DNA of 64,000 nucleotides from Clostridia bacterium (GCA_017436255.1 JAFSDK010000044.1:1-64000); one strand, 5' to 3'; shown: positions 1 through 7,606, counted from the stretch's first letter. Program-made: numbers and translations. The notes: generated by a model not told the origin, from the sequence alone.

Positions 1-1
1 A

Positions 2-103
2 AGAAATTATTATATTGAAAAATTATACAAACATGGGTTATCAATTAGACAAATCAGTCGGTTGACTGGGCTGTCGCGGAAAATCGTAGAGAATAATATC
101 TAA
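2..103 (+). CDS. REP-associated Y1 transposase, C-terminal end (partial)
   Basis: An open frame enters from the left edge and ends at the TAA at 101-103, leaving 33 residues. The tail GLSIRQISRLTGLSRKIV is the small helix-turn-helix typical of the C-terminus of REP-associated tyrosine (Y1/HUH) transposases in Clostridia. A REP-like palindrome follows within 8 bp, the usual arrangement for these genes. The catalytic HUH and Tyr motifs would lie upstream of the window and cannot be checked. Confidence 0.65.
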   Translation, partial: RNYYIEKLYKHGLSIRQISRLTGLSRKIVENNI

Positions 104-110
104 ATTTTAA

Positions 111-139
111 GGAGACAAGAGAACCGTCCCCTTGTCTCC
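111..139 (+). repeat. REP-like palindromic repeat, copy 1
   Basis: The 29-bp sequence reads as an imperfect palindrome: GGAGACAAG at one end and CTTGTCTCC at the other, around AGAACCGTCCC. An inverted copy lies at 872-899. Together with the adjacent Y1 transposase tail this fits a REP or REPIN-type element mobilised by that transposase. Confidence 0.7.
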
Positions 140-563
140 CTCAGCTTTTATTGTTGGTATATCTGCAATAATTTCTGCTGCGGCTACTGTAATAGGATAT
201 TTTATTGGTCCATATATTGCCAAAGCATTTAAAGCATTATTAAATGGCTTAAGAGGATTGTTGAAACCGAAATTTGGAACTCAATTAGGACGGTTGGGTA
301 CTTTAACTCGAAATACTAAGCCAGTTATAAAAGGTCTAACTAAGCATGGACTGCAAAGAATGACCCAACGAGGTGTTAGTAAAGCATTAGCACAAAAAAT
401 CATAAATACGGGATATGCGGTCGCTCAAGGCGGAGGAAAGGTGCTTTACTTTACAAAAGAAGGTGTCGTTGTACTGACTACGGCTGGGCAGGTTGTTACT
501 GCTTATTCAAGCGCATATTTTGATGAAGCTATGCAGGCTATTGTGAGTTTATTTTACAAGTAA
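132..563 (+). pseudogene. Polymorphic toxin C-terminal tip, decapitated
   Basis: The frame is open from a TTG inside the REP repeat to 563 (143 residues). There is no ribosome binding site, and an in-frame stop lies just upstream of the REP (108-110), so the N-terminal part of a larger protein appears to have been lost at the repeat. Residues about 5-40 are hydrophobic, as in the pre-toxin segment of polymorphic toxins. The last 75 residues (KHGLQRMTQRGVSKALAQ, then YFTKEGVVVLTTAGQVVTAY) resemble small RNase-like toxin tips of the DUF4258/BECR type, where a His-x3-Arg-Met motif opens the domain. The next gene is a likely immunity gene. Toxin identity is inferred from this pattern and context. 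Confidence 0.5.
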
Positions 564-577
564 CAGGGAGGTAATTT

Positions 578-823
578 ATGCTTGAAATTATTAAAGAAGT
601 TGTTGCTGAATGGGATCCGATTGGTTTAATGGAGTTTGCTCCCTTAGATGAATATGACGATGAGTGCTGTTTGATTTTCAATGAGTTTACCCAAACACAA
701 GAATCATTAGGTAGGGTAATTCATAAAGTGTTTAAGGATAATTTTGGAGAAGAATTTCAAGCTGATTTAGAAAATTGTCTAGAAGTAGCTGCAGAAATTG
801 AGCGAAGAATAAGTAAGAGTTGA
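578..823 (+). CDS. DUF1871-like small acidic protein, likely immunity protein
   Basis: An 81-residue acidic protein with a good ribosome binding site (AGGGAGG) 14 bp after the toxin-tip stop. The motif EWDPIGLMEFAPLDEYDDE is characteristic of DUF1871 (YugE-like) proteins. Its size, acidity and position directly after a toxin tip suggest it is the cognate immunity protein. That role is inferred; the family match is the firmer part. It lies between the two inverted REP-like repeats. Confidence 0.6.
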   Translation: MLEIIKEVVAEWDPIGLMEFAPLDEYDDECCLIFNEFTQTQESLGRVIHKVFKDNFGEEFQADLENCLEVAAEIERRISKS

Positions 824-871
824 AATAGGCATCATACCAGCAAGCATCGCGTTTGGTCACCCAAACACAGA

Positions 872-899
872 GAGACAAGGGGACGGTTCTCCTGTCTCC
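872..899 (-). repeat. REP-like palindromic repeat, copy 2 (inverted)
   Basis: This 28-bp sequence is the reverse complement of the repeat at 111-139 with one or two differences (GAGACAAGGGGACGGTTCTC followed by CTGTCTCC). The two copies flank the toxin tip and immunity gene. Confidence 0.7.
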
Positions 900-933
900 T
901 AACACAAACTAATTTCATCCTTTCTAAAAAAGG

Positions 934-960
934 GCGGTCAGCGAAAGCTGACCGCTTTTT
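934..960 (+). terminator. Rho-independent terminator
   Basis: A perfect 9-bp stem GCGGTCAGC / GCTGACCGC with a GAAA tetraloop is followed by TTTTT. It ends the toxin/immunity region before the ImmR-like promoter. Confidence 0.9.
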
Positions 961-1011
961 CCATTTTTATGCTTAATATGATAAAAAATTGGAAAATTTT
1001 TCATTTACCTC

Positions 1012-1074
1012 TTGACAAAATAAAAAATATAGCATATAATGTTTACAAATCAGCGAACAAGCGAACTTGTGAAC
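1012..1074 (+). promoter_or_regulatory. SigA-type promoter and repeated operator of the XRE repressor gene
   Basis: A perfect -35 TTGACA (1012-1017) and -10 TATAAT (1035-1040) are separated by 17 bp. Just downstream, three hexamers stand at 8-bp intervals: GCGAAC (1053), GCGAAC (1061) and GTGAAC (1069). The same half-sites recur as an inverted pair at 2310-2327. They are good candidates for autoregulation by the repressor encoded next. Confidence 0.75.
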
Positions 1075-1123
1075 ACAGTATAGTTTATTAAACTTACTGA
1101 TAAATTTGAAAGGGGTACTCGCT

Positions 1124-1501
1124 GTGGATAAAATTAATTTACCGTTCGGTGAATTTGTTAAGCAAAGACGCGAAGCTTTAGGAAAAACCATAAGAGCCTT
1201 TGCTGCAGAAGTGAAAATGTCTCCGGCATATTTGTGCGATATTGAAAATGGTAATAGAAGAGCACCTGAAAGATATTTAGAAAACTTTGCTAATGCTCTT
1301 GGTATTACCAAAACGGAGGAATTAAATAGTTTTTATGACCTTGCAGGTGTGAGCAAGAACGGACAGCATAGCGATATTAATGGTTATATCGAAACGCTCC
1401 CTTCAGCCAGAATGGCTCTCCGTACCGCAAAGGATCATAATTTTACCGATGAAGATTGGTTGGAATTGATAAAATACATAAAATCAAAAAAGCAAGGGTG
1501 A
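1124..1501 (+). CDS. XRE-family repressor (ImmR-like)
   Basis: A 125-residue protein with an N-terminal helix-turn-helix (about residues 5-62; GKTIRAFAAEVKMSPAYLCD, ENGNRRAP) of the Cro/CI type. The GTG at 1124 is preferred because AGGGG lies about 8 bp upstream; an in-frame TTG at 1106 has no such site. The gene is followed with almost no gap by an ImmA/IrrE metallopeptidase gene, the arrangement in ICEBs1-like elements where ImmA cleaves the ImmR repressor to induce excision. The same regulatory logic is inferred here. The promoter upstream carries repeated GCGAAC/GTGAAC half-sites. Confidence 0.85.
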   Translation: MDKINLPFGEFVKQRREALGKTIRAFAAEVKMSPAYLCDIENGNRRAPERYLENFANALGITKTEELNSFYDLAGVSKNGQHSDINGYIETLPSARMALRTAKDHNFTDEDWLELIKYIKSKKQG

Positions 1502-1508
1502 CTTGGCG

Positions 1509-2249
1509 GTGCAATTAGATTATAAGCAAAAGTATAATGGGCAGTATATTTTATCAAAAATTGATATTGAAAAAATTGCAACAGATGTGTTGAAAGAGTT
1601 TTCACCAAGCAATTTAGTTATTCCAACGCAACTGGATACTATTAGCTTTTTACAGGATTATCTGGGTTTGGAGATTAAGCGAAAATATATAGGAACATTT
1701 GAGTCGGGTATATTGGGCTCCATAGTAATGTGTGATGAAATGGAAATACCTTCTTATGATGAAATGTTTCGTCCAACGATACTCATAGAAACATACGGTA
1801 ATGTTTTGATTAGTCCGAACCTTAGCGGTAAAGATACTGCACCACGCCGTCGTTATACTGAAATGCATGAGGGTTCACATTTTATCCTACATAAAGACTA
1901 TTACAAGTGTTTAGAAAGAGAATCCATTAATCAACACAAACTTATAGCATGCCGTAAAATGGAACTTCTTAATGATAATCCAAAAACACCTACGGATTGG
2001 GTTGAATGGCAAGCGGATTATTTGGCAGCAGCATTGCTTATGCCACGAGACGTGTTTTATGATTATGCTCGTTCGATAATCAGGTCATTTGGAGTTTCCC
2101 GTGGTTATTTAACTGTTTCTTCGGGCACTGATAAAAGACAAGCTTTTGAAATTATCAATAAGATTGCTGAGAGATTTTATGTTTCTTATAGAGCGGCACA
2201 GATAAGGATGATAAAGTTAGGACTTATAAGAGAAAATCCATATTATTAA
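1509..2249 (+). CDS. ImmA/IrrE-family metallopeptidase
   Basis: A 246-residue protein of the COG2856 family. The zinc-binding HExxH motif is intact (H120-E121-G-S-H124), followed by the family signature WVEWQADYLAAALLMPRDVF. GTG 1509 is chosen because AAGGGTGA ends about 8 bp before it; a TTG at 1503 would be too close. It should act as an anti-repressor protease on the XRE protein encoded just upstream, as ImmA does on ImmR in ICEBs1. The C-terminal segment (REAFEII-like, then ERFYVSYRAAQIRMIKLGL) is the usual substrate-sensing tail of this family. Confidence 0.88.
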   Translation: MQLDYKQKYNGQYILSKIDIEKIATDVLKEFSPSNLVIPTQLDTISFLQDYLGLEIKRKYIGTFESGILGSIVMCDEMEIPSYDEMFRPTILIETYGNVLISPNLSGKDTAPRRRYTEMHEGSHFILHKDYYKCLERESINQHKLIACRKMELLNDNPKTPTDWVEWQADYLAAALLMPRDVFYDYARSIIRSFGVSRGYLTVSSGTDKRQAFEIINKIAERFYVSYRAAQIRMIKLGLIRENPYY

Positions 2250-2270
2250 ATTCAATACGTAACCCCATAT

Positions 2271-2300
2271 ACGGTGGGAGAGGTCCCACCGTAATATTTT
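2271..2300 (+). terminator. Stem-loop, probable terminator of the repressor/peptidase pair
   Basis: A perfect 9-bp stem ACGGTGGGA / TCCCACCGT with a GAGG loop lies 22 bp after the ImmA-like stop and is followed by AATATTTTA, a weak U-tract. Confidence 0.6.
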
Positions 2301-2309
2301 ACACTTCTT

Positions 2310-2327
2310 GTTCGCAATTTTGTGAAC
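2310..2327 (+). promoter_or_regulatory. Inverted operator half-sites
   Basis: GTTCGC (2310-2315) and GTGAAC (2322-2327) form an inverted pair with a 6-bp spacer. The same hexamers occur three times at 1053-1074 in the repressor promoter. The site lies 29 bp upstream of the zinc-ribbon start codon, suggesting control by the XRE repressor. Confidence 0.5.
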
Positions 2328-2355
2328 GGAAAAAGTAACAAAAGGAGGAACTAAC

Positions 2356-2529
2356 ATGACGGTTATTAATTGCCCTATATGTCACAAAAGAGTATGTGAT
2401 TCCGATAAAAATCCCAAGATAGCTCCACTTTCTAAGAGCAACGAAAACAAGGCAGATATAGTTATTAAATGTCATAAATGCAAAAACCAATTATCAATAA
2501 GAATACCACGAAGAATTGCAACAGAGTAA
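2356..2529 (+). CDS. Small zinc-ribbon protein (Com-like)
   Basis: A 57-residue protein with two Cys pairs (CPICHKRVCDS near the N-terminus and CHKC near residue 41), spaced as in a four-Cys zinc ribbon. A strong ribosome binding site (AAAGGAGG) lies about 7 bp upstream of the ATG. Proteins of this kind are common small phage/ICE genes and resemble the Mu Com translational regulator. The exact role is unknown. An inverted operator-like site precedes it and a strong terminator follows. Confidence 0.7.
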   Translation: MTVINCPICHKRVCDSDKNPKIAPLSKSNENKADIVIKCHKCKNQLSIRIPRRIATE

Positions 2530-2599
2530 AACGGATCCCCCTTTTGAGAGGTGAGGTTATAATAACGCAACTTAGTACATCGCACGATGTTTAACATAC

Positions 2600-2644
2600 G
2601 AGCATGACAAGTAGCTTTTTAAGCTATTTGCCATGCTCTTTTTT
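2600..2644 (+). terminator. Rho-independent terminator
   Basis: A long stem begins GAGCATG (2600-2606) and closes with CATGCTC (2632-2638). It continues inward past one mismatch to a TTT loop and is followed by TTTTTTG. It separates the zinc-ribbon gene from the HTH gene. Confidence 0.8.
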
Positions 2645-2663
2645 GTTTAAGGAGGTGAGGACT

Positions 2664-3011
2664 TTGGGAACGTCCGAACGAAGGATAGAGACAATTAAAT
2701 ATTTGTGCAGAAAAAGACATGCAACGATGGCAGAAATATCGAAGGAGTTCGGCGTTTCCGTTAGAACTGTTAAACGAGATATTGATTATCTTTCAGGAGT
2801 AATGATGATTCCAATTTATTGTCAATCAGGAAAATACGAAGGGGGTGTTTTTATTGATGATGATTATCGATGGGACAAGATGTATATGACATTGGAACAA
2901 ATCTCATTACTGATGAAAGTGAAAGAAATGGTGACCGATAAATTGTCAGATAAGGAAAACACAACATTGAAACAAATAATAGATTTATATTCTATGCCGC
3001 TTGTAAAATAA
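2664..3011 (+). CDS. DeoR/HTH_11-type small transcriptional regulator
   Basis: A 115-residue protein with an N-terminal winged-helix (TMAEISKEFGVSVRTVKRDI is the recognition helix-turn-helix) as in DeoR-like and HTH_11 regulators. It lacks the sugar-phosphate or WYL effector domain of full-length relatives. The TTG at 2664 is preferred because AAGGAGGTG lies about 6 bp upstream; the longer frame from 2604 begins inside the terminator stem. It directly precedes the lysis cassette and may control it. Confidence 0.65.
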   Translation: MGTSERRIETIKYLCRKRHATMAEISKEFGVSVRTVKRDIDYLSGVMMIPIYCQSGKYEGGVFIDDDYRWDKMYMTLEQISLLMKVKEMVTDKLSDKENTTLKQIIDLYSMPLVK

Positions 3012-3083
3012 ATTTTTAACCGTGACGTTAGATGTCAGGGTTGGAATTTACAATAAACACACAGCCGAGAAAGGAGGGTAAAG

Positions 3084-3371
3084 ATGGACATTGAGGTTAT
3101 CATCGAAGGTCACGAGCAGAGGATAAAGACCTTGGAACGTGATATGAGTGCCATGAAAGAGGTGCAGGCAGAAATACGTTCTATGAACGAAACTCTTGTA
3201 ACTCTTGCTAACGAACTAAAACATACAAACGAGCATCTGGCAAGGCACGAACGAAAGATTGATGAGATCGATGCGGTTCCAAAGCAACGAATGCAACAGA
3301 TTATTACAGCGATAATTGCGGCTTTGGCAGGCGGTCTTATTTCAACAATCATCGGGATGATACTCGTTTGA
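3084..3371 (+). CDS. Phage lysis-module coiled-coil membrane protein (XhlA-like)
   Basis: A 95-residue protein. Residues about 5-65 are a heptad-rich charged coiled coil and residues about 70-95 form a single C-terminal transmembrane helix (IITAIIAALAGGLISTIIGM). This layout matches haemolysin XhlA-type holin partners in phage lysis modules. A strong ribosome binding site (AAAGGAGGG) precedes it. The gene is followed within 13 bp by a holin gene and then an amidase gene. Confidence 0.7.
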   Translation: MDIEVIIEGHEQRIKTLERDMSAMKEVQAEIRSMNETLVTLANELKHTNEHLARHERKIDEIDAVPKQRMQQIITAIIAALAGGLISTIIGMILV

Positions 3372-3384
3372 GAAAGGAAAAGGT

Positions 3385-3672
3385 ATGAATTATCAGGATT
3401 ATATCAAAACAGAACTTTTGATTTTGATTCCGGTGCTTTATTTTATCGGAATCGGACTCAAAAAAAGCAAATTGCCTGATAAGTGGATTCCAATTGTACT
3501 TGGTGTATCTGCCGTTGTTTTATCTGCTGTTTGGGTTATTGCAACAGCAGATATCAATGGACTGCAAGAGGCCGCATCTGCGATATTTACGGCTGTAACG
3601 CAAGGTGTTCTTGTGGCGGGCGCGAGTGTATATGCGAATCAACTTTACATTCAGGCAAAGAAGGAGGAGTAA
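3385..3672 (+). CDS. Phage holin family protein
   Basis: A 95-residue hydrophobic protein with three predicted membrane segments (about 10-25, 32-52 and 62-84) and a charged C-terminus ending QAKKEE, as in phage holins of the Hol44/holin_5_2 type. It would permeabilise the cytoplasmic membrane and release the endolysin. It lies between the coiled-coil partner and the amidase, whose start codon is 2 bp after this stop. Confidence 0.75.
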   Translation: MNYQDYIKTELLILIPVLYFIGIGLKKSKLPDKWIPIVLGVSAVVLSAVWVIATADINGLQEAASAIFTAVTQGVLVAGASVYANQLYIQAKKEE

Positions 3673-3674
3673 AA

Positions 3675-4757
3675 ATGCTTAATATCATCAAAGCATATGC
3701 AGTGAAGAATTTGTGTTATATCGCTGCGCAGAAAATGACTCCTCAGGGTATTGTAGTTCATTCAACCGGAGCTAATAATCCCAATTTAAAACGATATGTG
3801 GATGCTGTGGATGAAGTAGGTGTTAATCAATACGGAAATCACTGGAACACAGCTACACCCGGTGGCAGGAAGGTATGCGTACACGCATTCATTGGATATG
3901 ACAAAAACAAGCAAATTCGTGTAGCTGAAATTCTTCCGCTAAACATTTGTTGTTGGGGAGTTGGAAAAGGCAAAAAAGGTAGCTACAATACTGGTCCAGC
4001 ATACATTCAATTTGAAATATGCGAAGATGGTCTTAACGATAAGACCTATTATCAAAAGGCTTTTGCTGTTGCTGCTGAATACTGTGCGCAGTTGTGCCGC
4101 GAACACAATATTTCTATTGATAATATTGTTGGACATTGCGAAGCTTACAAGAAAGGATTCGGCAGCAATCACGGTGATCCAGAACATTGGATGAAGAAAT
4201 TCGGCGAAACAATGGATGATTTCAGAAAGCGAGTATCTGAGATTCTAAAAACAAACGAAGGAAAGAAAGAGAATAAAGAAGAAACCGTAACTGTAAATGC
4301 ATCTATTGAAAAAGGCGATTTAGTTTCTATTGCATCTAATGCAACCTATTATAATGGAAAATCAGTGCCGTCGTGGGTTAAGAATCAAAATTGGTATGTA
4401 TCCAACACACCGTCAGGTGACCGAGTCGTGATTGATAAGAATGAAAATGGTACGAATTCGATTTGCAGTCCGATTCATAAAAAGTACTTAACCGTTGTAA
4501 AGAAAGCGAAAGTTTCTGCTACGGCAAATACAGAAAGCAAACCTGTAGTTAGTGATTGTCCTTATCGAGTGAAAATTACAGCAGATTGCCTGTATATTCG
4601 AAAAGGAGCAGGCACTAATACAGCAAAAGTGGGTTCAATTACCGACAAAGGCGTTTATACCATTGTTGAAGAAAAGACCGGTGTCGGTGCAACTAAATGG
4701 GGGAAACTCAAATCCGGCGCGGGATGGATATCACTTGATTATGTAAGAAAAATTTAA
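3675..4757 (+). CDS. N-acetylmuramoyl-L-alanine amidase endolysin with SH3 domains
   Basis: A 360-residue protein. Residues about 20-180 form an Amidase_2 (PGRP-like) zinc amidase domain: QGIVVHSTGA carries the first zinc His and NIVGHCEAYKKGF the second, with HGDPEHW following. A charged Lys/Glu linker precedes two SH3-like cell-wall-binding segments; the second (about 295-360) begins YRVKITADCLYIRKGAG. ATG 3675 follows GGAGGAG; a longer frame from 3483 lies inside the holin gene and is not used. There is no signal peptide, so export depends on the adjacent holin. It cleaves the amide bond between MurNAc and the stem peptide. Confidence 0.9.
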   Translation: MLNIIKAYAVKNLCYIAAQKMTPQGIVVHSTGANNPNLKRYVDAVDEVGVNQYGNHWNTATPGGRKVCVHAFIGYDKNKQIRVAEILPLNICCWGVGKGKKGSYNTGPAYIQFEICEDGLNDKTYYQKAFAVAAEYCAQLCREHNISIDNIVGHCEAYKKGFGSNHGDPEHWMKKFGETMDDFRKRVSEILKTNEGKKENKEETVTVNASIEKGDLVSIASNATYYNGKSVPSWVKNQNWYVSNTPSGDRVVIDKNENGTNSICSPIHKKYLTVVKKAKVSATANTESKPVVSDCPYRVKITADCLYIRKGAGTNTAKVGSITDKGVYTIVEEKTGVGATKWGKLKSGAGWISLDYVRKI

Positions 4758-4768
4758 AAGTTTTTTCT

Positions 4769-4800
4769 AACCCTGACACTAGTTGTCAGGGTTATTTTTT
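4769..4800 (+). terminator. Rho-independent terminator (part of a repeat)
   Basis: A 10-bp stem AACCCTGACA / TGTCAGGGTT with a CTAGT loop is followed by ATTTTTT. The same stem recurs at 7927-7951 and, with changes, near 3017-3036. Confidence 0.85.
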
Positions 4801-4821
4801 ATACTATGGTTACAGCTGTAA
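4769..4821 (+). repeat. Direct repeat (terminator plus flank), copy 1
   Basis: This 53-bp stretch (stem-loop, then TATACTATG-TT-CAGCTGTAA) matches 7927-7978 with only a few differences. The two copies flank the block containing the glycoside-hydrolase-like, lipase and membrane-protein genes, suggesting that block was duplicated or inserted as a module. Confidence 0.75.
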
Positions 4822-4890
4822 GAAATCGGGACGCTGATTTCAAAAATAGTTACATTTTAATCGAAAATAAAATTATAGGAGGTAAAGAAA

Positions 4891-5565
4891 ATGAAAACTA
4901 TTTTCGGTGTTAGTTCAGCTACACCTATAAGTAAAAAGCTGAAGAACGGTTATACAATGTATGACTGGGTAAAAAGACAAAAATGCTTTCCCGCCTTTTG
5001 TATGAGAACGCTTTGCGGTGAAGATGAAATCACTGCTGAAGAGATTGAGTTCTTGAAAAGTAAGGATTGCAAAATTGGTTTGGTTATTCGTGACCTTACC
5101 GAAGCTAAGGTATCGGGCATTAACGGTACAGAGGATGCAGTTAAAGCGGTAGAGTCTGCAAAGGAATTGGGTGTTCCGCAAAATGAGGGTATTGCACTAT
5201 TTGCAGAAATTAGACCTGAGTGGAGTGTAAACCATAACTGGATGATTTCATTTGCACAAGTTGTATCTGCTAATGGTTATGTTCCTGCATTTATCGGCAA
5301 TACTGATTCGTCTAAAAACTTTAACTTTGACCGTCAGTGCAGTCACTATGTGCAGGCAACAAAGGATGCAAATTACTTTGATGCACTCTTTATGGCAACT
5401 GAGCCTAAGCTTGACAGTATGCCTGAAAAGTGGGAGCCTTACTGTCCGTCTGCATTACAGCCTGAGGATATTTCGCTTTGGTCTTGCGGTACCACTACCT
5501 TTGATTTCATTCGGGTAGAAGATGTATACGCCAAGGACGATAAAGTCCTTGAAAATATGTGGTAA
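4891..5565 (+). CDS. Glycoside-hydrolase-like DUF1906-type protein
   Basis: A 224-residue protein starting FGVSSATPISKKL, with alternating strands and helices that fit the TIM-barrel glycoside-hydrolase-like domain of DUF1906/Rv2525c proteins. There is no signal peptide. Such domains accompany phage-type lysins in many Firmicutes. Enzymatic activity is uncertain because acidic catalytic residues cannot be assigned by eye. A clear ribosome binding site (ATAGGAGG) lies about 10 bp upstream. It directly precedes the lipase gene (16 bp gap) and may be a cell-wall-targeting partner. Confidence 0.55.
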   Translation: MKTIFGVSSATPISKKLKNGYTMYDWVKRQKCFPAFCMRTLCGEDEITAEEIEFLKSKDCKIGLVIRDLTEAKVSGINGTEDAVKAVESAKELGVPQNEGIALFAEIRPEWSVNHNWMISFAQVVSANGYVPAFIGNTDSSKNFNFDRQCSHYVQATKDANYFDALFMATEPKLDSMPEKWEPYCPSALQPEDISLWSCGTTTFDFIRVEDVYAKDDKVLENMW

Positions 5566-5581
5566 AGGAGGTATAATAAAA

Positions 5582-7144
5582 ATGAACAAGAAACAGTATA
5601 ATAATGTAATAGAAAATACATTAAAGCACGAGCAAACAGACGATTCACTCAGCACTGCAAGGGCTATATTTGATAATATGGGTGTTGCATTGCCGCAGGG
5701 TGATATTAAGACTGTTTATGAAACCATCAAAACTGATAACTATATGGGCTGGAAGTCTTGCACAATGCAAGAGGCACAAGCCGCAGCAGACAAAGGCACA
5801 GCCGCTATCGGTATTAGTGAAGATAAAATTATTGTTCTCTCTGCTAATGATGAAGAACAGCCCGTAGCACAGACTGCATATGTGATGACACTCGATGAAA
5901 ATACGTCTGCTTTTGCGGTGGATGGACTAAGATATTATTCGTATAGTTATGGAAGTACTGGTCAAGGTGGTTGTGGTGGAGGCACCTCTACGTCTTGTAG
6001 GAAAGCTATAATTATCATTCCAGGTATTATGGGTAGTGAATTATTTGCTGGTGAACAAATAGGTGATTTTAATTATGGAACAAGATTGTGGGATCCTAGT
6101 TTTGGTTTGCAGGCCGATGATAAGATAAGAGAACTAGTTTGTGATAGTGCTGGGGAATCAGTACACTGTATTTATGCTGGAAATGAAAATTTTGGTGCCA
6201 AAAAAACTTATAAAAGACTTTATCAGAGATTGTCAACTATTTTTTCTTCCACATACGATATTATATATTTTCCGTACGATTGGAGAATGTCGTGTGCCGA
6301 TGCTGCTCAGAAATTGAACACCTACATTAATTGTTCAAACTATGATAAGGTTATTCTTGTTGCACATAGTATGGGAGGATTAGTTGCTGCAAACTATTTA
6401 GCAATAGGAACTTATCAACGTTCAAAAGTGGAAAAACTTATTGCATTAGGTTCACCTTTTTTAGGTGCTACAGAGTTGATTCGTGTTTATAACAAAGGTT
6501 TGGATTTGGGTTTTGTACCTGAATTAATAGTTAATGATGATATAAAAGCCATAATGCCAAATATTAAAAGTGTTTATGAACTATTACCCACGCAAAAATG
6601 GTTTGAACTTACTAACAAAAAGGTTTTTACTTATACAAAATTGTATACGGTGCCAGGATATGAAGATGATGGACAAACTTTTGTATCACAAACATATAAT
6701 GATACTAAAAATCGTTTGTATAAAAAATTAAGTAACTCTAATTTAACATTACTATCACTGGCAGAAAGTATGCATTCTAATTTGTTTATAAATGGTAATT
6801 ATGTGACAAATTTAGTTGATTCATATTATATTGTAGGAACAAATCTTCCTACTGTCAATAGCATCAAAGCAACTGTTACGGGAGAAACAGGAGCAATTGA
6901 ATCTATGGGATATTCCGAAACTACCAATGGCGATGGAACTGTAGCTACTTGGAGTGCAAATATAGGTTCACTATATCCGAGCCGAACATATTATGCATCT
7001 GGTAGAGAGCATTGCGGTGAATATGATTTTGATGAAAATACAATTAAAACTGAAGGTTTAGTTGTATCAGAAAATGTTATACAACTGATTAGGAACATCA
7101 TAAATAATTCATCTTACTTGCCGAGCGGAATTAGTAGGAACTAA
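5582..7144 (+). CDS. LCAT-like alpha/beta hydrolase (lipase/acyltransferase)
   Basis: A 520-residue protein. Residues about 1-130 form an N-terminal domain (YMGWKSCTMQEAQAAADKGT) followed by a Gly/Cys-rich linker. From about 135 onward it is an alpha/beta hydrolase of the lecithin:cholesterol acyltransferase family. The visible elements are the oxyanion segment IIPGIMGSELF, the FPYDWR motif, the nucleophile elbow AHSMGGL (Ser263), GDGTV (Asp451) and a candidate catalytic His477 in REHCGE. ATG 5582 follows AAAGGAGG. No signal peptide is present, yet LCAT-type enzymes act on phospholipids, so release through the upstream holin/endolysin is a plausible route. The family assignment is strong; substrate and role are inferred. 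Confidence 0.8.
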   Translation: MNKKQYNNVIENTLKHEQTDDSLSTARAIFDNMGVALPQGDIKTVYETIKTDNYMGWKSCTMQEAQAAADKGTAAIGISEDKIIVLSANDEEQPVAQTAYVMTLDENTSAFAVDGLRYYSYSYGSTGQGGCGGGTSTSCRKAIIIIPGIMGSELFAGEQIGDFNYGTRLWDPSFGLQADDKIRELVCDSAGESVHCIYAGNENFGAKKTYKRLYQRLSTIFSSTYDIIYFPYDWRMSCADAAQKLNTYINCSNYDKVILVAHSMGGLVAANYLAIGTYQRSKVEKLIALGSPFLGATELIRVYNKGLDLGFVPELIVNDDIKAIMPNIKSVYELLPTQKWFELTNKKVFTYTKLYTVPGYEDDGQTFVSQTYNDTKNRLYKKLSNSNLTLLSLAESMHSNLFINGNYVTNLVDSYYIVGTNLPTVNSIKATVTGETGAIESMGYSETTNGDGTVATWSANIGSLYPSRTYYASGREHCGEYDFDENTIKTEGLVVSENVIQLIRNIINNSSYLPSGISRN

Positions 7145-7183
7145 TAGAAATAATTTGTCGATATATAGGAAGGAGCAGGTACA

Positions 7184-7606
7184 ATGTTTTTTAAAAATAT
7201 GTTAAAATGTATAGCATTGTTTTTAATTAGTGTAGTTATTATGAGTATTATTCTATATTCCACAGGTGTTGTGTGTTTGATTTTTGGAGTTTTCAATGAA
7301 TATATTTTTGGATGCTTTTTAAGTGTGGTATATTCAGCAATTATACTTTGGGTAAGAAATAAAAAGGTTAACAAATTTAAAATTTCTAACAAGTTGTATT
7401 TGATTTTTACAACATTGATCCCTGCACTTGTTTGCCATATGTGTTATGTATTTTTGTACAATTCTGATCCAACGTTAGGTATATTAGATATTGAAATGAG
7501 TGAGAAAATATATTATTTTTTATTTACAGGTTATGCTTTTTTCTTTGCTACAATAATAGTTACAATAATTGAGTTATTACGATTATTAATACGTTCTCGT
7601 AGTTAA
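7184..7606 (+). CDS. Hypothetical four-helix membrane protein
   Basis: A 140-residue, very hydrophobic protein with about four transmembrane segments (about 8-28, 35-57, 67-87 and 110-135) and a short basic tail. A good ribosome binding site (AAGGAG) lies upstream. I do not recognise a family. It lies 39 bp after the LCAT-like lipase gene and is followed by a terminator, so the two probably form a unit. A role as self-protection (immunity) against the lipase is a guess from position and topology only. Confidence 0.6.
   Translation: MFFKNMLKCIALFLISVVIMSIILYSTGVVCLIFGVFNEYIFGCFLSVVYSAIILWVRNKKVNKFKISNKLYLIFTTLIPALVCHMCYVFLYNSDPTLGILDIEMSEKIYYFLFTGYAFFFATIIVTIIELLRLLIRSRS

Noticed and set aside
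3483..3674. N-terminal extension of the amidase
   Set aside because: It overlaps the holin gene in another frame, reads as Cys-rich nonsense, and the ATG at 3675 has a strong ribosome binding site.
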